64,000 nt of DNA, from positions 496,001 through 560,000 of the forward strand of contig NZ_CP065027.1 in NCBI RefSeq assembly GCF_015711475.1, read 5' to 3'. Origin of the DNA: Actinomyces trachealis (GTDB lineage: Bacteria; Actinomycetota; Actinomycetes; Actinomycetales; Actinomycetaceae). The translations under genes were made by a program, and so were the position numbers. Below the pieces are notes generated by a model. It was given only the letters and a program-made list of their open reading frames with translations. It made no database searches and was not told where the DNA came from. Of this stretch, positions 17,465 to 25,141 are shown one piece after another (position 1 is the first letter of the stretch; the number at the start of each line of letters is the position of its first letter).

Positions 17465-20227
17465 ATGAGCCGCTCAACCAGGCTAGGAACTCGCCGATCA
17501 GGGCTGAAAGCACTCCTGGCGTTGAGTGCCCTCTGCCTGGCTGTGATGCCGGTTATCGGGTCCGCCCCAGCGGCCGCCGGGCCTACGGCAGGGCCGCGAC
17601 TACTGGCGCCGCAGCGGGGCGCTAACCTGTCCTGCGTCGGCGGTGACTACTACACATTGGATGGTGAGGGGTACGTATACAAGGTTCCTTCAACTGACGG
17701 TGAGCCCGAGTCCCACGGTGCGTCGAACAATGACGTGTTTCGATTCAGGCGCGAGGGAAGCAAATCTGAGTTCAACGGCCTGGCTATTGGCTCCGATGGT
17801 GCGGTAGCATGGGCTATCAACAGGGCTGATTCCAGCGGTCTTGTTGGTATCTATAAATGGGAAGCTTCTACCGGGACTACGAGGCGCCTTACACTGGCTG
17901 AGCTGCCTAATGGTACCTATGGGAAGGTCAGGATCGGTAGTCTGGTTGCGGGAGGTGTCAACCCTAAGGACCCGAACGGAACCTACTACTTTGGTGGGTT
18001 TCTTGAGGGAAATGACGGTAATACCTACTTCGCCGCTTACAAGTATGTTGAGGGTCGTATCGACCTGGCTGGCTACGTGTACGTCTTGAACGGATATGAA
18101 GGGGGTAAAGGTAACGGCGACCTAGTCTTCTCAGCCTCCGGGGACATGTTCATCCTTTGGAATAACGGTGACGGTAGTACCCGCGTGGTACCGGTCCGCC
18201 GCGAGGACCTCGATGCGGCGAATGCTGGTGTGATTCCCAATGGAGACATCAGCACGCTTAAGACTGGAGAGGGTAAGTACAATGGTTTGGCCTTCGACCC
18301 TGATGGTCGGCTGCTGATCCAGTACACCAGAGGAGGCAAGTCCTATAACTACTCCATCGACCCCGACGACGGAGAAAGGCTGAGTGATAAGGTCTCTATC
18401 GGCATTAGCGGGGGCTCAGATCTAGCTTCCTGTGCGGCCCCGCCAACCTTGTATGTGCAGAAGGAAGTCGTCGGGCGTAATAAGCCAAACGACCAGTTCA
18501 CGATCTCGGTTGAGGGCAAAGGCGGGAAGCCGCGGGCTTCGGAGACCACCTCTGGACGCGAAACCGGCATCCAGGCGAGCATTGGTGTCTTCATCCTCTT
18601 CAAGCCGCGTACCTACACCATAAAGGAGGTTGGGGCTGGCGGTACCAATCTTGCTGGCTACAACACGACGCTGTCGTGCGTTGATGAGTCCACCGATGAG
18701 GAACTGCCGATCGAGCGCGTCACAGACACGGAGTACACCTTCACGCAGAAGGACGGCTCAAACCATGACGCCATTTGCACCTTGCGCAATGAGCCTAAGC
18801 CTAAGACTGGTTCTGTGACCTGGAAGAAGGTGGATGGTAGCGGTGGTGCGTTGGCTGGTTCAGGCTGGCAGATCATTCCTGATGCTGTTGGGCAGGCGAT
18901 GATTGAGGTTACTGACAACACTGGTGATGGGGGTTACCTGGGTCGTGATGTGGATACGGCCGAGGCGGGGTTCAAGGTTGATGGTTTGCCGTTTGGTACT
19001 TACACGTTGCGTGAGAGTACTGTGCCGGGCGGCTATTCCGGGGCACCTGACCGGAAGTTCACGATTACGGAGGCTAATGCCAGTGCTCCCAATGCCTTGG
19101 GTGATGTGGTGAACACGTTGATCAAGGGGCAGGTGACTTGGGAGAAGGTCGATGCAGCTGGAAAGCACTTGGGGGCATCCTCTTGGACTTTTAAGCCTAC
19201 TAAGCCAGCTGGTGCTGCTCGTACCATCGTGGACTGTATCGCTGGCCCCTGTACGGCAGTTGGCGGTGATCGGGACGCGCGTCCGGGCTACTTTAAGCTG
19301 GAGGACGTGGCCTATGGGACCTATACCTTGGCTGAGGCGGGTGCGCCGACGGGGTATGTCAAGAGCACTGAGACCAAGACGGTCCAGGTCTCTACCCAGG
19401 GTGGGACTGTTGCGGTTGGGAAGGTCGTGAACCAGGCGCTGCCTAAGGTGGCTTGGTCCAAGACCAAGTCTGATGGCTCTGCCCTGGGCGGCTCAAGATG
19501 GTCCTGGGAGCCGACTGCCCCTGCCGGTGCGGCCGTAGAGGTGGTGGATTGTGAGGCCATCAGCGCCGATAAGTGCACTGGGCTGGATAAGGACCCGAAG
19601 GCCGGTGGTTTCTTGCTTGAGGGTGTGGAGCTGGGGGAGTACACGCTCACGGAGACAGGTCAGCCTGAGGGCTACGTGCTGGATTCGACGCCGCACACGG
19701 TGAGTGTGACAAAGACCAGCATTGGTAAGACTGTGACGGCTGGGTCTTTTGTGAACCAGGCGGCTAAGGGGTCGGTGGCTTGGTCGAAGGTGGATGCCGC
19801 CAACGGCAAGGCCTTGGCTGGCTCTTCTTGGACCCTGACCGGGCCGGGCACGGGCTCGGGCTCGGGGGCAGGCGAGCTGGTGGTTGAGGACTGTGTGAAG
19901 GACGATGCTGCAGCCTGCACCGGGGCGGACAAGGACCCGGTGGCTGGTGGCTTCCAGGTGGATGATCTGTCCTTTGGGGAGTACAAGCTGGTGGAGAGGG
20001 CTGCCCCGGTGGGTTACCGGCTGGATGCCACGGAGCATCCTTTCACTCTGGACGCCACCCACCAGTCCAAGGTTTTCGAGGAGGCTTTCAAGAACTCCAA
20101 GGCCGCTGTCCCGGTCCTGCCCTTGACCGGTGGCATGGGTGCGGACGCCTTCCTGATTAGTGGCGGAGCGTTGGGAGCGCTGGCAATCCTAGGTGCCGTA
20201 TTGCGGCGCCGTCGCCGCCAGGCCTGA
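17465..20227 (+). CDS. LPXTG wall-anchored adhesin 1: propeller-like head on SpaA/Cna-B-type stalk
   Basis: 920 residues from ATG 17465 (GAGGAG upstream; the equivalent start is used by the twin gene at 20925). A signal peptide (about residues 1-40) has the core LKALLALSALCLAVM. Residues 40-320 are a head made of repeated short beta motifs (VGGDYYTLDG, NGLAIGSDGAVAWAINR, GNGDLVFSASGDMFIL, YNGLAFDPDGRLLIQY), like a beta-propeller of the DUF6923/NHL kind. A prealbumin-like domain follows, then four repeats starting W-x-K-x-D/S near GSVTWKKVD, GQVTWEKVD, PKVAWSKTK and GSVAWSKVD. Sortase signal LPLTG is at 884-888 with a membrane helix and RRRRRQA tail. Role inferred: surface adhesin. From nt 18794 on it appears identical to the twin gene. 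Confidence 0.9.
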   Translation: MSRSTRLGTRRSGLKALLALSALCLAVMPVIGSAPAAAGPTAGPRLLAPQRGANLSCVGGDYYTLDGEGYVYKVPSTDGEPESHGASNNDVFRFRREGSKSEFNGLAIGSDGAVAWAINRADSSGLVGIYKWEASTGTTRRLTLAELPNGTYGKVRIGSLVAGGVNPKDPNGTYYFGGFLEGNDGNTYFAAYKYVEGRIDLAGYVYVLNGYEGGKGNGDLVFSASGDMFILWNNGDGSTRVVPVRREDLDAANAGVIPNGDISTLKTGEGKYNGLAFDPDGRLLIQYTRGGKSYNYSIDPDDGERLSDKVSIGISGGSDLASCAAPPTLYVQKEVVGRNKPNDQFTISVEGKGGKPRASETTSGRETGIQASIGVFILFKPRTYTIKEVGAGGTNLAGYNTTLSCVDESTDEELPIERVTDTEYTFTQKDGSNHDAICTLRNEPKPKTGSVTWKKVDGSGGALAGSGWQIIPDAVGQAMIEVTDNTGDGGYLGRDVDTAEAGFKVDGLPFGTYTLRESTVPGGYSGAPDRKFTITEANASAPNALGDVVNTLIKGQVTWEKVDAAGKHLGASSWTFKPTKPAGAARTIVDCIAGPCTAVGGDRDARPGYFKLEDVAYGTYTLAEAGAPTGYVKSTETKTVQVSTQGGTVAVGKVVNQALPKVAWSKTKSDGSALGGSRWSWEPTAPAGAAVEVVDCEAISADKCTGLDKDPKAGGFLLEGVELGEYTLTETGQPEGYVLDSTPHTVSVTKTSIGKTVTAGSFVNQAAKGSVAWSKVDAANGKALAGSSWTLTGPGTGSGSGAGELVVEDCVKDDAAACTGADKDPVAGGFQVDDLSFGEYKLVERAAPVGYRLDATEHPFTLDATHQSKVFEEAFKNSKAAVPVLPLTGGMGADAFLISGGALGALAILGAVLRRRRRQA

Positions 20228-20362
20228 AACCCACTCCTGACGGGTTCGCCCAATCGTGATGGATTCGCTAGCACTACAAGCGGTCCCGGCACGGACGGGC
20301 GAACCCGTTGGGTGCCGGAGACTCCCGGGTGATTGCGGAGCCAGAAGCACAATCCATCGCAT
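18794..20362 (+). repeat. 1,569-bp direct repeat, copy A (stalk, anchor and 3' flank of adhesin 1)
   Basis: Matches 22185-23753 at a constant offset of 3,391 bases. The encoded proteins are identical in the sense frame, and chance reading frames on both strands also translate identically, so the DNA must be nearly or fully identical. The match begins at CCTAAGCCTAAGACTGG and ends 135 bases past the stop codon at AATCCATCGCAT; sequence on both sides is different. Confidence 0.93.
20240..20308 (+). terminator. Inverted repeat downstream of adhesin 1 (also at 23631-23699)
   Basis: Arms ACGGGTTCGCCC (20240-20251) and GGGCGAACCCGT (20297-20308) enclose 45 bases. The same structure follows adhesin 2 at 23631-23699 because it lies inside the long repeat. 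It could act as a terminator or be the recombination edge of the cassette; there is no T-run. Confidence 0.45.
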
Positions 20363-20748
20363 CTTAAATGAGATGGCTTGCGGCGACGGCGCGAGCGCTG
20401 GCCCGTCACGACCGGTCCTGGCCTAGCTGCATGGTTCCGGCCCGTCAGGGCGTCCAGATCGAAGACTTGCTGTTCGCACAGGGGAGGGGATGTTTTTCGT
20501 GGTTTGCTGGGTGGGTTGAGGGCCGTGGTGTGCTTTGGGTTTCTTGCTGTCGGTGTGGGAAGAGTGCTTGCCGCAGGTGGCGGTCACCTGGGCGTCTTTC
20601 GCGTTGGTCTTGGTGCTGGCGGCGTGAGGTCAAGGGCGTGCTGCACCGATAGGCCTGGGTGGTAGCCCACGGTGGCGCCCGTGTCCTGGGCCACCGCTGT
20701 CGCGAGCGCTAGGTGTCGTGCGGGCTCGACCGCCGCATCGGCTTTCGA
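20363..20748 (+). other. Intergenic stretch between tandem adhesins, no gene seen
   Basis: About 390 bases unique to this copy, lying between the end of the long repeat and the second control block. Short open frames run on both strands, but none has a ribosome binding site or recognisable protein. It may be remains of older inserted DNA. Confidence 0.45.
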
Positions 20749-20924
20749 CCTGCGGTGCAATGAGGGCAGGTGTCATCGAGGTGACCCTTCGGTTACAGGG
20801 CTGTATCGGTTGGTCTTCCCTGGGGTTTCGGTTGTTAAGGTGAACGAAGTGTATTAGTGCGACGTAGTCCTAGCCACGGAATGGCGTCGCGACTGTCTCA
20901 TGCCACCCCGAGGAGAACCACGCC
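20749..20924 (+). promoter_or_regulatory. Conserved 5' control block of adhesin 2 (copy B)
   Basis: Counterpart of 17289-17464. The dyad GTGACC-CTTC-GGTTAC is at 20781-20796, followed by CGGTTGTTAAGGTG, a possible -10 TATTAG in AGTGTATTAGTGCG, and CCCCGAGGAGAACC before the ATG. Unlike the 3' repeat this block has diverged at many positions, so it was not homogenised together with the stalk. Confidence 0.55.
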
Positions 20925-23618
20925 ATGACTCGCTCAACCGGGCCAGGAACTAGCCTCTCAGGTCTGAAAGTGCTCCTGGCGGTGAGCATCCTCTGCCTGG
21001 CCCTAGTACCTGTCGTTGGGGCTGCTCCGGCAGCTGCCGGGCCCACGGGCTTTAGCCAGGAAACAGGGTTCTCCTGCCAGTCGGGACGCTTCTACTCCAT
21101 CTCGGGGAGTGAAGGAAAGATCTACGAGATTGACTCGTCTGGCGGCGTCAAGCAGGTCTCGCAGGTACCTCATCCAGGCGGTAAGAGCCGACTTGCAAAC
21201 GCTTTAGGTATTGGTAGGGGAGGGAAAACCGCTTACGCGCTATGGCGCAACGGAGACGATAAGTCCGCTGACATCTACTATTTTGAGGCAGGAAAAGGTT
21301 GGCGTCACCTGCAAAGATTTGAGTATCCAAAAGTCTCGATGGTCGCTGGCGGCGTACAGTTCTCCACCGGAGACTTCTACTTTGGTGGATTCTACAAGGA
21401 TAAGACGCGTAAGTTCCATCTTTACCGCTACCTGAGCCGGGAAGGGCGAGTGGAGTTTGCGGGACAGTTTGACACAGGGCTCCCTGTCTCTGGTAAGGCC
21501 AATGGTGACTTAGCTTTTGACTCCGCAGGCAACCTCTACATCATCCGGCATGCAGAGGGTAAGCAGGCCTCGGTGTACACGGTAACTAAGAAGGAGCTAG
21601 ACTCTGCTAACGGCGGAACGCTTAGGTTCTCTCAGACCTCAGGTGCAGATTTGTTCAATAAAGAAGGCGTTAATGGTGCGGCCTTCCTGGATGACGGCTC
21701 TATTATCCTGGGGGATGCGGCGCGCGCGAAGTCCTATGACCCAGCTGATTTCAGTACGCTGACCTCCTCGTACGGGAAGCTCAATGATTCCTCCGACCTT
21801 GCCTCGTGCACCTCGCCGGCAACATTTGTCCTCAAGAAGGATATTGTTGAGAGGGTTAATGCTTCCGACCAGTTCGACTTGAAAGCGTTCAAGAAGGATA
21901 ATGGTTTTGAAGTAGCTGGCGCCTCCACCAGTGGCAAGCAGACCGGGCTGCAGGAACAGCCTGGTGCTGTAGTAGGTATCTTCCCCCTCAAGAACAACCA
22001 GCGTATTGACTTTAATGAGAAAATGTCCCACGGGGCCAAGTCCACTTTGGGTGACTACGCTACAACTTGGGCTTGTTACGCCGACGGGGCTACTGAGCCT
22101 ATCGCCAAGGGGGAGGGACCGGCTGGATCGGTAACGCTGCCCGCTACGCCAAGCGTGGTGGTTGAGTGCGTCCTGAAGAACGCCCCTAAGCCTAAGACTG
22201 GTTCTGTGACCTGGAAGAAGGTGGATGGTAGCGGTGGTGCGTTGGCTGGTTCAGGCTGGCAGATCATTCCTGATGCTGTTGGGCAGGCGATGATTGAGGT
22301 TACTGACAACACTGGTGATGGGGGTTACCTGGGTCGTGATGTGGATACGGCCGAGGCGGGGTTCAAGGTTGATGGTTTGCCGTTTGGTACTTACACGTTG
22401 CGTGAGAGTACTGTGCCGGGCGGCTATTCCGGGGCACCTGACCGGAAGTTCACGATTACGGAGGCTAATGCCAGTGCTCCCAATGCCTTGGGTGATGTGG
22501 TGAACACGTTGATCAAGGGGCAGGTGACTTGGGAGAAGGTCGATGCAGCTGGAAAGCACTTGGGGGCATCCTCTTGGACTTTTAAGCCTACTAAGCCAGC
22601 TGGTGCTGCTCGTACCATCGTGGACTGTATCGCTGGCCCCTGTACGGCAGTTGGCGGTGATCGGGACGCGCGTCCGGGCTACTTTAAGCTGGAGGACGTG
22701 GCCTATGGGACCTATACCTTGGCTGAGGCGGGTGCGCCGACGGGGTATGTCAAGAGCACTGAGACCAAGACGGTCCAGGTCTCTACCCAGGGTGGGACTG
22801 TTGCGGTTGGGAAGGTCGTGAACCAGGCGCTGCCTAAGGTGGCTTGGTCCAAGACCAAGTCTGATGGCTCTGCCCTGGGCGGCTCAAGATGGTCCTGGGA
22901 GCCGACTGCCCCTGCCGGTGCGGCCGTAGAGGTGGTGGATTGTGAGGCCATCAGCGCCGATAAGTGCACTGGGCTGGATAAGGACCCGAAGGCCGGTGGT
23001 TTCTTGCTTGAGGGTGTGGAGCTGGGGGAGTACACGCTCACGGAGACAGGTCAGCCTGAGGGCTACGTGCTGGATTCGACGCCGCACACGGTGAGTGTGA
23101 CAAAGACCAGCATTGGTAAGACTGTGACGGCTGGGTCTTTTGTGAACCAGGCGGCTAAGGGGTCGGTGGCTTGGTCGAAGGTGGATGCCGCCAACGGCAA
23201 GGCCTTGGCTGGCTCTTCTTGGACCCTGACCGGGCCGGGCACGGGCTCGGGCTCGGGGGCAGGCGAGCTGGTGGTTGAGGACTGTGTGAAGGACGATGCT
23301 GCAGCCTGCACCGGGGCGGACAAGGACCCGGTGGCTGGTGGCTTCCAGGTGGATGATCTGTCCTTTGGGGAGTACAAGCTGGTGGAGAGGGCTGCCCCGG
23401 TGGGTTACCGGCTGGATGCCACGGAGCATCCTTTCACTCTGGACGCCACCCACCAGTCCAAGGTTTTCGAGGAGGCTTTCAAGAACTCCAAGGCCGCTGT
23501 CCCGGTCCTGCCCTTGACCGGTGGCATGGGTGCGGACGCCTTCCTGATTAGTGGCGGAGCGTTGGGAGCGCTGGCAATCCTAGGTGCCGTATTGCGGCGC
23601 CGTCGCCGCCAGGCCTGA
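20925..23618 (+). CDS. LPXTG wall-anchored adhesin 2: different head on the same stalk as adhesin 1
   Basis: 897 residues with signal core LKVLLAVSILCLALVPVVG. The head (about residues 40-320) follows the same plan as adhesin 1 (SCQSGRFYSISG, NALGIGRGGKTAYALW, GNGDL-like ANGDLAFDSAGNLYII, NGAAFLDDGSIILG, then DLASCTSPATF) but is strongly diverged in sequence. A prealbumin-like linker domain (DQFDLKAFKKDNG) also differs. From about residue 421 to the end the protein is identical to adhesin 1: four W-x-K-x-D/S repeats, LPLTG at 861-865, membrane helix and RRRRRQA. Sense-frame codons in both heads are less GC-biased than in the neighbouring pilins. Function inferred as an adhesin with alternative binding specificity. 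Confidence 0.9.
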   Translation: MTRSTGPGTSLSGLKVLLAVSILCLALVPVVGAAPAAAGPTGFSQETGFSCQSGRFYSISGSEGKIYEIDSSGGVKQVSQVPHPGGKSRLANALGIGRGGKTAYALWRNGDDKSADIYYFEAGKGWRHLQRFEYPKVSMVAGGVQFSTGDFYFGGFYKDKTRKFHLYRYLSREGRVEFAGQFDTGLPVSGKANGDLAFDSAGNLYIIRHAEGKQASVYTVTKKELDSANGGTLRFSQTSGADLFNKEGVNGAAFLDDGSIILGDAARAKSYDPADFSTLTSSYGKLNDSSDLASCTSPATFVLKKDIVERVNASDQFDLKAFKKDNGFEVAGASTSGKQTGLQEQPGAVVGIFPLKNNQRIDFNEKMSHGAKSTLGDYATTWACYADGATEPIAKGEGPAGSVTLPATPSVVVECVLKNAPKPKTGSVTWKKVDGSGGALAGSGWQIIPDAVGQAMIEVTDNTGDGGYLGRDVDTAEAGFKVDGLPFGTYTLRESTVPGGYSGAPDRKFTITEANASAPNALGDVVNTLIKGQVTWEKVDAAGKHLGASSWTFKPTKPAGAARTIVDCIAGPCTAVGGDRDARPGYFKLEDVAYGTYTLAEAGAPTGYVKSTETKTVQVSTQGGTVAVGKVVNQALPKVAWSKTKSDGSALGGSRWSWEPTAPAGAAVEVVDCEAISADKCTGLDKDPKAGGFLLEGVELGEYTLTETGQPEGYVLDSTPHTVSVTKTSIGKTVTAGSFVNQAAKGSVAWSKVDAANGKALAGSSWTLTGPGTGSGSGAGELVVEDCVKDDAAACTGADKDPVAGGFQVDDLSFGEYKLVERAAPVGYRLDATEHPFTLDATHQSKVFEEAFKNSKAAVPVLPLTGGMGADAFLISGGALGALAILGAVLRRRRRQA

Positions 23619-23753
23619 AACCCACTCCTGACGGGTTCGCCCAATCGTGATGGATTCGCTAGCACTACAAGCGGTCCCGGCACGGACGGGCGAACCCGTT
23701 GGGTGCCGGAGACTCCCGGGTGATTGCGGAGCCAGAAGCACAATCCATCGCAT
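22185..23753 (+). repeat. 1,569-bp direct repeat, copy B (stalk, anchor and 3' flank of adhesin 2)
   Basis: Second copy of 18794-20362. It starts inside codons just after the head-linker domain (CCTAAGCCTAAGACTGG, preceded here by CGCC rather than GAG) and ends at AATCCATCGCAT, after which the sequences part (GCGCTGTC here, CTTAAATG in copy A). Confidence 0.93.
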
Positions 23754-24009
23754 GCGCTGTCAGCGAGGCGGAGCCACTACGAGACCACCAACTCCAAGAC
23801 CAACGAGCACTTTGCCTACGATCAAGGCCTGGCTGTTGGAAACACGCGTGGGTTCTGGGCTGGTGATGGTCTGGCGCGGTTATGCAACGACTCCGCCTGC
23901 CCAAGATAGGGCGGCGGGGAAGATGCCCCCCACCGCCGACGGCACCCGAAATGATCTGGAGCCGTGAGATCGCCTTCACCGCTGTCACGCTGAACAGCCA
24001 GGAGGCTAC
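23754..24009 (+). other. Degenerate intergenic DNA between repeat copy B and a decayed third cassette
   Basis: About 250 bases with no supported gene. Towards the end, one frame reads GVLNGGVVN next to a stop, similar to the GGVVNQ linkers of the stalk repeats, so the decay of the third cassette probably begins here. Confidence 0.4.
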
Positions 24010-24580
24010 GCCAAGCCTGCCGATGGTGTGCTGAATGGTGGGGTGGTCAACGCCCCGTGACTGGTTCTGCCACGTGGCAGAAGGTGGACGCGGCCAAGGG
24101 TGGGGTGCTGAGTGGCTCGGCTTGGACACTCACAGGTACGGATGTGCCTGCAGGGACGGCGGGCCTTGGCCTTGGTTGTTGGGCAGGCTGTTTCCGGTCC
24201 TAAGGCCTGGTTGTGCCGGGTCAGGGGGATCACTCGTTCCTCGTTCTGCGCCTGGCGGCAAGGCGCGCCCCGGCGGGCGGCACGAGCCCGGAACGACAAC
24301 GCCCTGGCTGAGTTCTTCAATAGCGAGAGATCCTCGCCTACTGTCAGGCCCTCCTTGACGCCGCAACAGCCTGCAGAAACGTGTTCCACCGGGCCAACCG
24401 CTACAACACCCGCAGACGCCACCCCGGGTGGTCTCTCGGTCTCCGGCTCAAGCCCTTAGGACCCCAAGACCAGCATCCCGGCCCTGCCACTGGCCGGTGG
24501 GCTGGGTACCGACACCTTCCTGACCGGTGGTGGGGTCCTGGCAGGCCTGGCGCTCCCAGGCCCGCAGTGCGACGCCGTAG
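24010..24580 (+). pseudogene. Decayed third LPXTG adhesin cassette
   Basis: Two pieces of a stalk-and-anchor gene survive in different frames. From 24057 the frame reads VTGSATWQKVDAAKGG then VLSGSAWTLTG, a clear match to the stalk repeats (compare TGSVTWNKADAAN in the adhesin at 30521). From 24472 the frame reads IPALPLAGGLGTDTFL then TGGGVLAGLALPG, a match to the sorting region of the same adhesin, with LPLTG altered to LPLAG and the basic tail lost by a frame change. Between them lies transposase-like sequence. There is no intact start or signal peptide. The piece is more like the 30521 adhesin than the tandem pair. Confidence 0.75.
24240..24450 (+). mobile_element. Fragment of IS3-type transposase (OrfB C-terminus)
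   Basis: One frame reads RNDNALAEFFNSE, resembling the DNALAESFN integrase-core motif of IS3-family OrfB. After a frame change the sequence reads DAATACRNVFHRANRYNTRRRHPGW, of which the YNTRRRH part is the typical OrfB end. Only about 60 codons remain, with at least one frameshift and no inverted ends recognised. It lies inside the broken third adhesin cassette and probably marks the event that destroyed it. Confidence 0.6.
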
Positions 24581-25141
24581 TCGAGCCTGAGGAACACCCG
24601 TCAGACCTGGGTGAGGGGCTCTGCGTGAGGCTGAGCGAACGTTGAAACTGCAGATCTTTGCCTAATCGTTAACTGTGCACGGAACCTGAGGCCCTATCGA
24701 AACCCCATGTCATAAGAAACGTTAGCAACAACCAATAGAGTTGAAGAGTCTTCGGGGGACACCGGAGTGATACCAGTGCCCACCACCCCAGATCCTCATC
24801 CCGAACCAACAGGAGCTTCCGTGCCTACTCGCAAGAACCAGTTTCACGCCGGGCGCAGTAGCGTGCCGATGGCGGGAGCGCTTGCGGTGGCCGGATGTGG
24901 GTACAGGGGAGCGGACGCCCTGAACGTCGTCGCCGGAGTTGTGAGGAGGTCTGGCTCGCAGATCCATCAGTAAGCACGACTCGCTGACGGGGCCTCAGGC
25001 TGTACCTGAGCCCGAGGACGGGCGAGTGGTCAGGCGACTGGCCGCCGCGGTCCGCAGTGAGCACCCCTCAATCCCAATCCCATCCGCTTCTACATCACCG
25101 AGCATGGCAAAATCCGTGCATGATGAAAGGAAAAGTACGAA
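24581..25141 (+). other. Upstream region of the pilus gene cluster, no gene supported
   Basis: About 560 bases. A 68-codon open frame at 24767-24973 has no family resemblance and no good ribosome binding site. GAAAGGA at 25127-25133 serves the pilin ATG at 25142. A promoter for the pilin gene must lie here but no clear -35/-10 pair was found. Confidence 0.45.

Noticed and set aside
20368..20665. Small frames between the tandem adhesins
   Set aside because: Overlapping frames of similar length with no ribosome binding site or conserved motif.
24767..24973. 68-codon frame upstream of the pilin
   Set aside because: No family resemblance, start codon poorly placed, and the region looks like decayed intergenic DNA.
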